Of a stretch of DNA of 64,000 nucleotides, positions 17,034 to 25,753 are shown in pieces. Each line of letters begins with the position of its first letter. Position 1 is the first letter of the stretch. Position numbers and translations under genes: made by a program. The stretch comes from Bacillus sp. N1-1 (GTDB lineage: Bacteria; Bacillota; Bacilli; Bacillales; Guptibacillaceae): NCBI RefSeq assembly GCF_009818105.1, contig NZ_CP046564.1, positions 434,001 through 498,000 of the forward strand. The letters are read 5' to 3'. Below the pieces are notes generated by a model. The model searched no databases. It saw only the letters and a program-made list of their open reading frames with translations, and was not told where the DNA came from.

Positions 17034-18248
17034 ATGGATGCACTTGATGTTATGGGAAAAAAAGAAGAGATCTTCCCTTACTTCCAGCCGATTGTTAGCG
17101 CTGATAAGCAGCAAATCATTGGATACGAAGTTCTTGGAAGAATTAAAACAGAAGAAGGAATGAAAAGCCTCGGCTTTTTCTTTCAGGATCAATCGATTCC
17201 TGAAGAGTACATATTGGAAATTGATACGCACATTCGTGATTGTGCCATTGATATATTTTTAGAGCGAGGTACGAGTCAGAGCGTGTTTTTTAATGCTAGT
17301 GCAAGACATTTACTATTTGACCATGGTGAAACGCTAACACATTCTCTTGAAGAATATTTTAATAAAGGCATCGCTTATGAACAAATTGTGATTGAAGTGT
17401 CTGATTATGATATTGCTGATGAAAGCCTTCAGAAACTGCAACATATTCTTACTTACTATAAAAGCCTTGGGGTACAAGTTGCCATAAGTCATGCCGGAAA
17501 CACAATGAGTAATATTGAGAAAATCGCTATACTAAATCCGAACATAATTAAAGTAGGATTATTAAACTTAAAAGACAAAGGAATGCCTCCTGAGTATAGG
17601 GAAGTTCTCTATGCGTTATCTATGTTAGGCAGAAAAATCGGCGCAACCCTATTGTTTGAAGGGATTGAAGCGATCGGACAATTAAAGTATGCCTGGGAGA
17701 ATGGAGGAAGATATTATCAAGGTCATTATCTTGGTAAGCCTGCTGCAGACTTTCATGATGTGAACAAGTACAGAGCACTCCTAACAAAAGAATTTCAACA
17801 TTTTATTACACATGAGAGAAAGCGCCTTCTTTCACTTTACGAGCTTTCCCAAAACTTTAACCGTCATTTGCAGCAGCAGATTAAGCGAAATAAGCAAAAT
17901 GATTGGAATACTATTGTGTCTGAAGCAGCTCATTCGCTTGGGAATGCGTGTTTTAGAGGATACATTTGCGATGAAGACGGTCATCAAGTTTCAGCTAACT
18001 ATTATCGTAATGGTGATGGAAAGTGGGAGTTCCAACCTGAATATGAAGGTGATAACTGGAGTTGGCGCCCCTATTTCCTAGAAAACATCGTAAGGATGAA
18101 ACATGATCAGGTAGGAATCCTTTCCGATCTTTATAGTGATATAGAAACAAATGAGCTCATTCGTACCTATTCTTATCCTATAAACGAATCTTACTACTTG
18201 TTTCTCGACATTCCATACCTTTATCTCTACGAACGAGATGACTATTAA
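17034..18248 (+). CDS. ykuI: YkuI-like protein: degenerate EAL domain plus PAS-like C terminus
   Basis: A 404-residue protein: EAL-fold domain (about 10-250) then a helical linker and PAS-like domain (about 270-400, with NWSWRPYFLENI and SDLYSDIETNELIRT). It resembles B. subtilis YkuI throughout. The EAL motif is EVLGR, the usual DDFG metal-binding segment is replaced by AISHAGN, and KID by KVG, while QGHYLGKP remains. Catalytic hydrolysis of c-di-GMP therefore looks unlikely; binding it as a receptor is plausible. ATG 17034 follows GGGAGGG. Divergent from the LOV gene. Confidence 0.88.
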   Translation: MDALDVMGKKEEIFPYFQPIVSADKQQIIGYEVLGRIKTEEGMKSLGFFFQDQSIPEEYILEIDTHIRDCAIDIFLERGTSQSVFFNASARHLLFDHGETLTHSLEEYFNKGIAYEQIVIEVSDYDIADESLQKLQHILTYYKSLGVQVAISHAGNTMSNIEKIAILNPNIIKVGLLNLKDKGMPPEYREVLYALSMLGRKIGATLLFEGIEAIGQLKYAWENGGRYYQGHYLGKPAADFHDVNKYRALLTKEFQHFITHERKRLLSLYELSQNFNRHLQQQIKRNKQNDWNTIVSEAAHSLGNACFRGYICDEDGHQVSANYYRNGDGKWEFQPEYEGDNWSWRPYFLENIVRMKHDQVGILSDLYSDIETNELIRTYSYPINESYYLFLDIPYLYLYERDDY

Positions 18249-18358
18249 AGCGAGACTCCCTTTAGTAATCGATGTTCCACGTGGTTATTCATACTGAAAT
18301 TTGAATGAAATCACAGTAACAAGGGTAGTAGTAATAGAGTAATCTGAGGAGGGATCAT

Positions 18359-18760
18359 ATGCTTAATAGAATTTCTGTGAAAACAAGTAAACGAGATGAA
18401 ATGATTGATATTACAAGTGACGTGAGAAGCGCGGTTCACGAAGCAAATATCAAGCAAGGGATTGTAATGGTTTTTTCTGCTCATACAACAGCAGGAGTTA
18501 CGATCAATGAAAATGCGGACCCAGATGTGAAGCACGATATGCTAATGAGGTTGAATGAAGTTTATCCTTGGGAGCACCCTAAGTATCGACACGCTGAAGG
18601 GAATTCTGCTTCGCATCTAAAAACGAGTACAGTTGGGGCTTCGCAAATGATCATCATTGAAGAGGGAATTTTGATTCTCGGCACGTGGCAGGGAGTTTAT
18701 TTCTGTGAATTTGATGGTCCACGGAACCGTACTGTTTACATTAAGGTTATGGAGGGATAA
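18359..18760 (+). CDS. YjbQ family protein (UPF0047)
   Basis: A 133-residue protein with the family marks SAHTTAGVTINENADPDV, HAEGNSASHLKTS and LGTWQGVYFCEFDGPRNR. Conserved His and Cys residues suggest a metal or cofactor site. Databases call these secondary thiamine-phosphate synthases because the E. coli relative can replace ThiE at low efficiency; the true role is uncertain. GAGGAGGGATCAT precedes the start. Its stop overlaps the start region of the following phosphatase gene, so they form an operon. Confidence 0.92.
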   Translation: MLNRISVKTSKRDEMIDITSDVRSAVHEANIKQGIVMVFSAHTTAGVTINENADPDVKHDMLMRLNEVYPWEHPKYRHAEGNSASHLKTSTVGASQMIIIEEGILILGTWQGVYFCEFDGPRNRTVYIKVMEG

Positions 18761-18762
18761 TG

Positions 18763-19233
18763 ATGATCCGAGTTCTATTCGTATGTCTTGGGAACATTTG
18801 TCGTTCACCGATGGCGGAAGCTGTTCTCCGGTCCAAAGTAGCGAAAGCTGGATTAGCTAATCAGATTGAAATCGACTCAGCTGGAACGGGCGATTGGCAC
18901 ATAGGCGAACCCCCACATGAAGGGACAGCGGACATTCTCTTAAAACAAAACATCTCAACAGATGGTATAAAAGCGCGACAGGTGAAAGAAGCTGATCTGC
19001 TTCACTTTCAATACGTCATCGCAATGGATGCAGGAAACCTCGGAGAACTTCACGAAATGGCAGGAATTAATCCAACAACCTCTATTTCAAGGTTAATGGA
19101 TTATGTGAGTGAAAGTGAAATAGAAGATGTTCCTGATCCTTATTTTGAAGGGAATTTTAAAGAAGTTTATGAAATGATAGATGCTGGTTGCGAGAAATTA
19201 TTGGAACAAATAAGAATAGAAGAAGGTTTATGA
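18763..19233 (+). CDS. yfkJ: Low-molecular-weight protein tyrosine phosphatase
   Basis: A 156-residue phosphatase with the P loop CLGNICRS (CX5R) near the N terminus and the general-acid aspartate in DVPDPYF near the C terminus. B. subtilis YfkJ is a LMW phosphatase linked to ethanol stress, and in that genome yfkJ-yfkI-yfkH form one unit, matching the YtxH and BrkB genes found downstream here. GGAGGG sits six bases before ATG 18763, favouring it over the ATG at 18760. The stop overlaps the next start by four bases. Confidence 0.93.
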   Translation: MIRVLFVCLGNICRSPMAEAVLRSKVAKAGLANQIEIDSAGTGDWHIGEPPHEGTADILLKQNISTDGIKARQVKEADLLHFQYVIAMDAGNLGELHEMAGINPTTSISRLMDYVSESEIEDVPDPYFEGNFKEVYEMIDAGCEKLLEQIRIEEGL

Positions 19234-20090
19234 ACCATATCGAAGAAGCGATTAGAGAAAGCGGTGACTTGACTTCTATTGAGATGATAGAAGGTGTGTC
19301 AGGCGGGTCAATAAATGAAGCTTACTACGTTCGAACAAAAGATAGGGAATACTTTGCGAAAAGTAATTCATCAGCACCAGGAGATTTTTTTCACGCTGAG
19401 AAAAATGGTCTTGAGCTGTTAGGACGACATGGGGTCTCGGTACCTGAACCTCTTTTAATTCTGTCTCAAGGTAATCATGAGAGTGTTTTTCTTATGGAAT
19501 GGATTCGAGCTGTGCCATCGAGCAAAGAAGGGGACCGAGCACTCGGAAGTCTAGTTGCATCCTTGCATCAGAAGAAGGAGAATTTTGCTGGTTTAAATCA
19601 TGCCAATTTCATTGGTGAATTAGATCAAATAAATGAACCATCCACTGATTGGGTTACTTTTTTTAGAGATCAACGACTTGGGACAATGCAGAACCTCGCT
19701 CGTAAGAAAGGAAACCTCTCTAAGGAACGTGATCAACGTTTGTCAAAGCTCCGTCAACGTCTTGATACGATTATTGGGCATCATCCCGATTTTTCGCTCT
19801 TACATGGTGATCTTTGGGGAGGAAATTGGCTCATGGCTGATGAAGGTGCTTATTTAATCGATCCCGCCGTTTATTATGGAGACCGAGAGATCGATATTGC
19901 TTTTACATATTTATTTGGTGGGTATTCCAAAGCATTTTACGACCAATATCAAGCTGACTTTCCGCTAGAGAAAGAATTTACCGATCGTATTCCCATCTAT
20001 CAATTATATTATTTACTTGTTCATCTGATCTTATTTGGGGAAAGCTATGGAAGTGCAGTGGATCGCATACTGAAAAAGTATACGTTTTGA
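19230..20090 (+). CDS. Fructosamine kinase family protein
   Basis: A 286-residue protein-kinase-like enzyme. Visible are an N-terminal GVSGGSINEAYYVRT nucleotide loop with YFAKSN lysine, the catalytic LLHGDLWGGNWL and the metal-binding LIDPAVYYGDREID. These kinases phosphorylate ketosamine adducts of glycated proteins so the sugar can be released (deglycation repair). The ATG overlaps the yfkJ stop as ATGA, so the pair is translationally coupled. This gene sits between yfkJ and the YtxH gene, an arrangement I do not recall from B. subtilis. Confidence 0.9.
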   Translation: MNHIEEAIRESGDLTSIEMIEGVSGGSINEAYYVRTKDREYFAKSNSSAPGDFFHAEKNGLELLGRHGVSVPEPLLILSQGNHESVFLMEWIRAVPSSKEGDRALGSLVASLHQKKENFAGLNHANFIGELDQINEPSTDWVTFFRDQRLGTMQNLARKKGNLSKERDQRLSKLRQRLDTIIGHHPDFSLLHGDLWGGNWLMADEGAYLIDPAVYYGDREIDIAFTYLFGGYSKAFYDQYQADFPLEKEFTDRIPIYQLYYLLVHLILFGESYGSAVDRILKKYTF

Positions 20091-20160
20091 ACTGCAGTGG
20101 TTTCATTATGAACGATTAAGGGAAATAAATGTCATCTTAATCTAATGAGGAGGAAATGAA

Positions 20161-20562
20161 ATGAGTCAAACATATTCAGGCGGTAGTCAAAATAAACTGT
20201 TTAAGGCAGTCCTTATTGGTGGACTGGCAGGTGCCCTTATTTCACTTCTAGATCGAGGGACGAGAGAATCCATTCAGAATGGTTCGAAAAAAGCTGGAAG
20301 TGTTTTGCGTGACGTTAAGAATAATCCTTCTTACTATACGGATAAATGGAAGCAAACGGTGGATGATGCTAGTGAGCTTATGAAGGAAGTACAAGATGAT
20401 ATTTCAACTTTATCAGAGAAGTTTAACGGACTGAAAGAAAGTTCAGTTGAAGCATTTAATCTTGTGAAAGAAACGCAGCACGATCTTAAAGAAATAGGCT
20501 CGAGAGTAGTTGAAGCCGGTGAAGAGCTAACTGGTAACAACGGCGATCCAATGACACATTAA
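20161..20562 (+). CDS. YtxH domain protein (YfkI position)
   Basis: A 133-residue protein with one N-terminal hydrophobic segment (about 14-32, AVLIGGLAGALISLLDRGTR) and a long helical, charged remainder (about 60-125) likely to form a coiled coil. This is the layout of YtxH-domain, so-called gas-vesicle-like, stress proteins. AGGAGGA precedes the ATG. It lies 22 bases before the BrkB-family gene, echoing yfkI-yfkH in B. subtilis. Molecular function is unknown. Confidence 0.78.
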   Translation: MSQTYSGGSQNKLFKAVLIGGLAGALISLLDRGTRESIQNGSKKAGSVLRDVKNNPSYYTDKWKQTVDDASELMKEVQDDISTLSEKFNGLKESSVEAFNLVKETQHDLKEIGSRVVEAGEELTGNNGDPMTH

Positions 20563-20584
20563 TCGAGTCCCAGGAGGGTAAATA

Positions 20585-21406
20585 GTGAATGCATCGCTAG
20601 GACAATTTACAAAACAGCTTTTTTCAAGAATAAAAGAACATCAGGTGACTGACTTGTCAGCGCAACTTGCTTATTATTTCTTGTTATCGCTGTTTCCTTT
20701 TCTTATATTTGCTATTACCCTCCTGACTCATTTTGATTTCTCACAGGACCAAATTCTTGATTTAATCGCTCAATATGCACCATCTGAGTCATTTGTCACG
20801 ATACAAGAGAACATTATTCTTGAAGATGGAGCTCGAAAAGGGCTTTTATCCTTCGGGGTTATCGCGACAATATGGTCAGCTTCCAATGCGATTAATGCCA
20901 TTATTAAATCACTTAACCGTGCCTATAACGTTCAAGAAAGTCGGCATTTTCTACTTGCAAGAGGCTTGTCTGTTCTTTTATCGTTAGCAATGATTTTTGT
21001 TATAGTCGTTGCATTGGTATTACCTGTTTTCGGTGAAACGCTGTGGAGATTTTTCGTTGCATTTTTTGAGTTGCCTGAGTCATTAAGCTTTATGTTTGGG
21101 ATTATTCGGTGGATTTTAAGTCTTTCAATCATGATTGTTGTATTTATGTTTATTTATTTCTACGCACCGAATAAACGATTGAATTATAAAGATGTGCTGT
21201 TAGGATCTATCTTTGCTTCAGTGCTATGGCAACTTGTCTCTTTGGCTTTTTCTTATTACATTAATAACTTCAGTAACTATTCTGCAACGTACGGAAGTCT
21301 TGGGGGCGTAATCGCGCTAATGCTCTGGTTTTACCTGACAGGTCTTGTCATTATTATTGGTGGCGAAGTGAATGCCACTTCGAATTATTTTAGAAAAAAA
21401 GCCTGA
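20585..21406 (+). CDS. yfkH: YihY/BrkB family membrane protein
   Basis: A 273-residue membrane protein with six predicted helices and family marks LAYYFLLSLFPFLIFAITLL, IWSASNAINAIIKSLNRAYN, YFYAPNKRL and GSIFASVLWQLVS. The family was once mistaken for RNase BN; its role is probably transport or envelope related, not established. GTG 20585 follows AGGAGGG. The terminator after it closes the YjbQ-to-YfkH run of genes. Confidence 0.92.
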   Translation: MNASLGQFTKQLFSRIKEHQVTDLSAQLAYYFLLSLFPFLIFAITLLTHFDFSQDQILDLIAQYAPSESFVTIQENIILEDGARKGLLSFGVIATIWSASNAINAIIKSLNRAYNVQESRHFLLARGLSVLLSLAMIFVIVVALVLPVFGETLWRFFVAFFELPESLSFMFGIIRWILSLSIMIVVFMFIYFYAPNKRLNYKDVLLGSIFASVLWQLVSLAFSYYINNFSNYSATYGSLGGVIALMLWFYLTGLVIIIGGEVNATSNYFRKKA

Positions 21407-21434
21407 TAGCGCGCGTGGCGCTATCAGGCTTTTT
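21396..21434. terminator. Bidirectional terminator between yfkH and the metal ATPase gene
   Basis: GCCTGATAGCGC (21401-21412) pairs with GCGCTATCAGGC (21418-21429), bounded by A and T runs. It overlaps the last codons of the ATPase gene. Confidence 0.88.
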
Positions 21435-23340
21435 ATTTTAATAACCTCAGTCCGTTTAATATCACAAGTATTGTACTACCTTCATGGCCGAGTACTCCTA
21501 AAGGAAGGGTGAGGAATTGAAAGAAGTTAGATGCAATTAAAATAAGAATAACGGAAATAGAGAATATCACATTTTGTTTTACGATTTTGTTTAATCGGTT
21601 TGAAAGCTTTACGGCTCGTGTCAGTTTTCCGAGATCGTTCTTCATAAGAACAACATCTGCGGTTTCAAGAGCGACATCAGTACCCTGCCCCATTGCAATC
21701 CCTACATCAGAGGCTGCAAGAGCGGGTGCATCGTTAATGCCATCCCCAATCATTCCAACCGTTTCGTATTTCTCTTTTAATTCTTTCATTCGAGTTACTT
21801 TATCTTCAGGAAGGCAATTCGCGTAATAAGTGCGGATCCCGACTTCTTCAGCAATGGCTTTTGCCGTTTGCTCGCTGTCACCAGTTAACATCACGGTTTC
21901 AATTCCACGCTTTTTTAGTGCCTTCACCATATTCGCCGATTCGCTTCGAACTTTATCTTTTAAAGCAATCATTCCAGCTATGCCCTGGTTATCTGCAGCA
22001 AGTACGATTGTTTTTCCACTTGATTGCAGCTGACGATAGTTTTCTTCAAATAAATTGAATCCATCCTCTTCAGACAAGAACGCTAATTTACCGACTTTCC
22101 AACTTATCCCGTCAATTGTGGCTTCCACGCCCCATCCAGAATGATCCATCATATCATTTGGCTCTAGAAAGTTGACGTCTCCGGCATGATCGACAATCGC
22201 TTTAGCAAGTGGATGTGTTGATTGTCGCTCGATTGAAGCGACGATTTTGATAAACGTCTTTTCATTAATATCAGTTCGGGTGAAAACATCTGTGACGACA
22301 GGAGAGCCTTCCGTTAACGTTCCTGTCTTATCGAGCGCAACAGCCTTCATTGAACCTAGCTGTTCAAGATGCACGCCGCCTTTAAAAAGAATACCATTTC
22401 GTGCGCCTGCAGAAATAGCAGATAGCGTGGCAGGCATAATCGATGCGACTAGTGCACAAGGAGAGGCGACAACGAGAAAGACCATTGCGCGATAGATCGT
22501 TTCATCCCATGTCCAGCCAAGTAGAAAATGGGGAAGGACCATGAGAAGTGCGCCTACCATTAAAACGATTTTCACGTACCAGCCTTCTAACTTTTCAATA
22601 AAAAGCTGGGAAGGTGCTTTTTGATCTTGTGCTTCTTGAACAAGTGCGATAATTTTTTGGAAAACCGTATCCTGACTACGTTTGGTCATTTTAATCGATA
22701 AATGACCAGAGATATTTAACGTTCCAGCAAATACCTCTTCGTCAATTCGTTTAATAACTGGGATGGATTCACCAGTAATAGCCGATTGATCAAGAGATGT
22801 CTGCCCTTTTGTAATCACACCATCAGCAGGCACCCGTTCTCCTGGTTTGACTAGAATGAGATCCCCTATTGAAAGAGATTCTGCTGGTACAATGCGTTCT
22901 TCTCCATTAGATAGAATCGTTGCCGTCTCTGGTTGTATTTCCATGAGAGACTGAAGTTCACTTTCGCTTTTATTAAGAGTGTAAGTTTCAAGGGCTCCAC
23001 TGAGTGCGAAAATAAAAATAAGAATAGCGCCCTCTGTCCAGTAACCAATACTTCCTGCCCCGATAGCAGCAATAATCATAAGAAGCTCAACATTTACATC
23101 TTTTTCAGTAAAAGAGTCTTCAATTCCCTCTTTCGCTTTTGCGAATCCACCGATTATAAATGCGGTGATATATAAGACAGATTCAATCGTAGGAGAGTAG
23201 ATACCTTCTGTGATCCATGTAAATGCAATAATAACCCCACTTAACAGGGCAGCACCTAGTTCGCCATGTTTTTTTAATGTATTCCACCAGAATGACGAGT
23301 GGGAAGGGTATGTGTCTGACCGTAAATTTATCTGTTCCAT
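21433..23340 (-). CDS. P1B-type metal-exporting ATPase with SPC motif (PfeT/ZosA-like)
   Basis: A 635-residue P-type ATPase without an N-terminal heavy-metal domain. Motifs in order: TGES (about 189), transmembrane SPC (293-295) in VVASPCALVAS, phosphorylation site DKTGT (Asp337), TGDS, GDGINDAPAL, and HEGST close to the C terminus. SPC plus HEGST marks subgroup P1B-4, which includes B. subtilis PfeT (also called ZosA), an Fe(II) exporter under PerR and Fur control. PerR-like and Fur-like boxes lie about 150 bases upstream. ATG 23340 has AAAGGAGG upstream; earlier in-frame ATGs do not. The metal remains inferred. Confidence 0.88.
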   Translation of the reverse strand: MEQINLRSDTYPSHSSFWWNTLKKHGELGAALLSGVIIAFTWITEGIYSPTIESVLYITAFIIGGFAKAKEGIEDSFTEKDVNVELLMIIAAIGAGSIGYWTEGAILIFIFALSGALETYTLNKSESELQSLMEIQPETATILSNGEERIVPAESLSIGDLILVKPGERVPADGVITKGQTSLDQSAITGESIPVIKRIDEEVFAGTLNISGHLSIKMTKRSQDTVFQKIIALVQEAQDQKAPSQLFIEKLEGWYVKIVLMVGALLMVLPHFLLGWTWDETIYRAMVFLVVASPCALVASIMPATLSAISAGARNGILFKGGVHLEQLGSMKAVALDKTGTLTEGSPVVTDVFTRTDINEKTFIKIVASIERQSTHPLAKAIVDHAGDVNFLEPNDMMDHSGWGVEATIDGISWKVGKLAFLSEEDGFNLFEENYRQLQSSGKTIVLAADNQGIAGMIALKDKVRSESANMVKALKKRGIETVMLTGDSEQTAKAIAEEVGIRTYYANCLPEDKVTRMKELKEKYETVGMIGDGINDAPALAASDVGIAMGQGTDVALETADVVLMKNDLGKLTRAVKLSNRLNKIVKQNVIFSISVILILIASNFFQFLTLPLGVLGHEGSTILVILNGLRLLK

Positions 23341-23469
23341 TATCATTCCTCCTTTTCCTAATTGAGAATAATAGTCATCATCATTCTCTTTATAAACGTG
23401 CAATGCTGTGACCACTTGTGAGGTCACAGCATATTAAGTACTGACAAATAAGTCATTTGATTTCATTAC

Positions 23470-23484
23470 TGAGAATGAATTTCA
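23470..23484. promoter_or_regulatory. Fur-like box upstream of the metal ATPase
   Basis: TGAGAATGAATTTCA agrees with the 7-1-7 Fur consensus TGATAATNATTATCA at 11 of 14 defined positions. It lies five bases from the PerR-like box. Confidence 0.4.
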
Positions 23485-23489
23485 ATAGA

Positions 23490-23504
23490 TTAGAATTATT
23501 ATTA
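23490..23504. promoter_or_regulatory. PerR-like box upstream of the metal ATPase
   Basis: TTAGAATTATTATTA matches the Bacillus PerR consensus TTATAATNATTATAA at 12 of 14 defined positions. It is about 150 bases before the ATPase start, on the side expected for its promoter. Confidence 0.55.
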
Positions 23505-23645
23505 TGTTTTAATGATTTTATTCTACCACATACTTCACTTCTTGACTATGTTTATAATCACAATTGGGCTGATGGATTTTACGTTTAAGGATAGGAAAAA
23601 GGAGGGAATGGAAATAATAACAAAGCAATGATGAGGAGGAGAAAA

Positions 23646-24443
23646 ATGTTGTTAAAAGAGAAGCTAGATCAGTTAAAAAATGCTCATGTTCAAAAGCCTG
23701 ATAAAGTGTTTACCTTATATTTAAATACGGACCGTCGTGATGCTGACCGACAAAATGGCGAATGGAAAATTCAGCTTAAAAACGGCTTTCGTAACTTTGA
23801 AGATTATTTAAAACAAAGCGATAATAAAGAAGAGCTTGAAAAATACGAAAAAGTAAAAGAGAAAGTTCAAGATGAGCTCAATCGCATCGAAAATGATTTA
23901 AAGCGTGGTCTTGTTATTATTGCTTCCTCAGACGACCAAATATGGTTTGTGGAGCGCACGCAGGTACCAGTTGAAACGAATATATATTGGGAAGAAGAAC
24001 CTCAACTTGAAGCGCTAGAGAAGTTGAAAAGTGACTATCCGAACACAGGAATCATTCTCGTTCATCATGACTATGTACGTATACTTGAAACAGAGCTTGG
24101 TTTTCTAACAAAAAGCGAAGAGTATGCCTGGGATCCTGACGAAGATAACTGGAAGATCTACGAAGGAACCACTGGAAATGAGAATATTGCTGGAAACGGT
24201 AGTACAGCCCAGCGAGAGCTTTATGAAGATCGCATTAAAGCCAATCGTGAAAGATGGTATAAGTCAATGGCAGCGAAACTTGACAAAAAAGCGAAAAATC
24301 GTCAGTGGGAAAGAATATACGTAGCTGGTGAAAAAGAAGAAGCTAGTGAATTGAATGAGTTAATGAACAAAGAGTCGATCGTCGTCGGAAAAAATTATTC
24401 TGATAAACGAGATGATGAAGTCATTGAGTCGCTCGTTTCCTAA
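23646..24443 (+). CDS. VLRF1 family, aeRF1-type release-factor-like protein
   Basis: A 265-residue soluble protein. It opens MLLKEKLDQLKNAHVQKP then FTLYLNTD, and has a helical insertion (about 35-80), ERTQVPVETNIYWEE, and a C-terminal part with RERWYKSMAAKLDK. This is the pattern of bacterial proteins named VLRF1 family after the eukaryotic/archaeal eRF1 middle domain, proposed to act on stalled peptidyl-tRNA; activity in Bacillus is not established to my knowledge. ATG 23646 follows GAGGAGGAG. Single gene with its own terminator. Confidence 0.72.
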   Translation: MLLKEKLDQLKNAHVQKPDKVFTLYLNTDRRDADRQNGEWKIQLKNGFRNFEDYLKQSDNKEELEKYEKVKEKVQDELNRIENDLKRGLVIIASSDDQIWFVERTQVPVETNIYWEEEPQLEALEKLKSDYPNTGIILVHHDYVRILETELGFLTKSEEYAWDPDEDNWKIYEGTTGNENIAGNGSTAQRELYEDRIKANRERWYKSMAAKLDKKAKNRQWERIYVAGEKEEASELNELMNKESIVVGKNYSDKRDDEVIESLVS

Positions 24444-24447
24444 CGAG

Positions 24448-24474
24448 AAAAGCACCCATTCGGGTGCTTTTGTT
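24448..24474 (+). terminator. Terminator of the VLRF1-type gene
   Basis: AAAAGCACCC pairs with GGGTGCTTTT across a four-base loop. Confidence 0.85.
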
Positions 24475-24477
24475 GAT

Positions 24478-25653
24478 TTAATAAGCTTGTTTCGTTGCTT
24501 TAACAGTAAAAATCTTTGGAATACCTCGGTCATGGAGCTTGATATTTGGTTCCTCTGATACTTGTTTAATAATCAAATCCTCATCTGCCATGCTCGTTAG
24601 AATTTCGCCGAGCGTCCATTTTCGCTGCAAGACCACGCTGTCTTCCTTTTCATTTGTTAGATGCTTCTCATAAGCGACTACAGTTTTGTGAATTGTAGGA
24701 TCAAAATAATTACCATCCACTTTATGCTTCTTACCTTTAGATGTAATAAGCTTAGTAGAAATCGGATGAAAGTCTTGAAGGACAAACGTGCCGCCGCTTT
24801 TTAAGAGGCGAGACACTACTTTAAACAACGGATGAAGATCAAGGAAATAATGTAGGATCCCGAGCTCCATCACAATGACATCGAACTCTCCATCATGATG
24901 ATGATCCATCTTTAAAATATCAGCTACAATATAGGTGAGGTCAATACCACATTTGGTGGCTACTTCCTTTGCGTAACGTTCATTTTCATATGAAAAATCA
25001 ATCACCGTTGCATCGGCGCCCATAAGACTCATCGCTGTTGCTTTCATTCCGTGTGAACCCATTAGATTGGCTACTTTCTTTCCTTGTAGTGCAGGAAGAT
25101 AAGGCAATAAGGATTTCATTCGTGAAGTTGGGTTTTCTTTTAACTTTATTGCAGCTTCTTCTGGAGTACCGAAACGATTTAATAAAGCTTCATATGTTTG
25201 TTGATTCCAAGATTTTTTGTTTTGTTCTGTCACACTTTCTTGAACGTTATTTAGGTGTGCTTCAACAGTCATGCGCCATTCTGGAATCTGCTGATAGTAG
25301 TAAAGTGAAAGGCAAGGGACGCTTGCTTCTTTAAAATCAACATAAACTAAGTAAGGGTTCGTTCGGATGACCGTGTTATATGTGCATTCTATACGAACAG
25401 ATATATCAGCAATCTGATAAACAGCATAAGAAATATCAGCCTTGTGTTCTGGTATTGCATTGCCGTATTTTAGGTTGAATTCCTGAAGTACGGACTCAAA
25501 AGCATCCCATTGAACCGAAACGGCTATAGAATGAGGTGCATCAACTGCACCTTGAAGCCAAAGTGCTGTTTCGTTTATAAAAAAATAAGGAATGTTATAG
25601 TTATTCAGGTCTGAAGATAGTTGCAATAAGACATTTTCTTTGGAGCTCGGCAT
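24478..25653 (-). CDS. Two-domain protein: nucleotidyltransferase-like N half, methyltransferase C half
   Basis: A 391-residue protein. The C-terminal half (about 190-330) is a class I methyltransferase: KKVANLMGSHGMKATAMSLM fills motif I, ATVIDFSYEN motif II and FDVIVMELGILHYF motif IV. The N-terminal half (about 1-130) has YFFINETALWLQGAVDAPHS and VSVQWDAFESVL, reminiscent of the nucleotidyltransferase fold of proteins that judge substrate sugars or antibiotics, but a clear catalytic GS...DxD is missing. Motif I is also unusual (NLMGSHG). No close family comes to mind; substrate unknown. Confidence 0.7.
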   Translation of the reverse strand: MPSSKENVLLQLSSDLNNYNIPYFFINETALWLQGAVDAPHSIAVSVQWDAFESVLQEFNLKYGNAIPEHKADISYAVYQIADISVRIECTYNTVIRTNPYLVYVDFKEASVPCLSLYYYQQIPEWRMTVEAHLNNVQESVTEQNKKSWNQQTYEALLNRFGTPEEAAIKLKENPTSRMKSLLPYLPALQGKKVANLMGSHGMKATAMSLMGADATVIDFSYENERYAKEVATKCGIDLTYIVADILKMDHHHDGEFDVIVMELGILHYFLDLHPLFKVVSRLLKSGGTFVLQDFHPISTKLITSKGKKHKVDGNYFDPTIHKTVVAYEKHLTNEKEDSVVLQRKWTLGEILTSMADEDLIIKQVSEEPNIKLHDRGIPKIFTVKATKQAY

Positions 25654-25753
25654 TTTTCCACCTCAATTTTATTACATGAACATATTTTGTATAGAATACT
25701 ATAGCATATAGACAGCCCATAAGGCATCTGAAGAATAGGGAGAGACAGAGATT

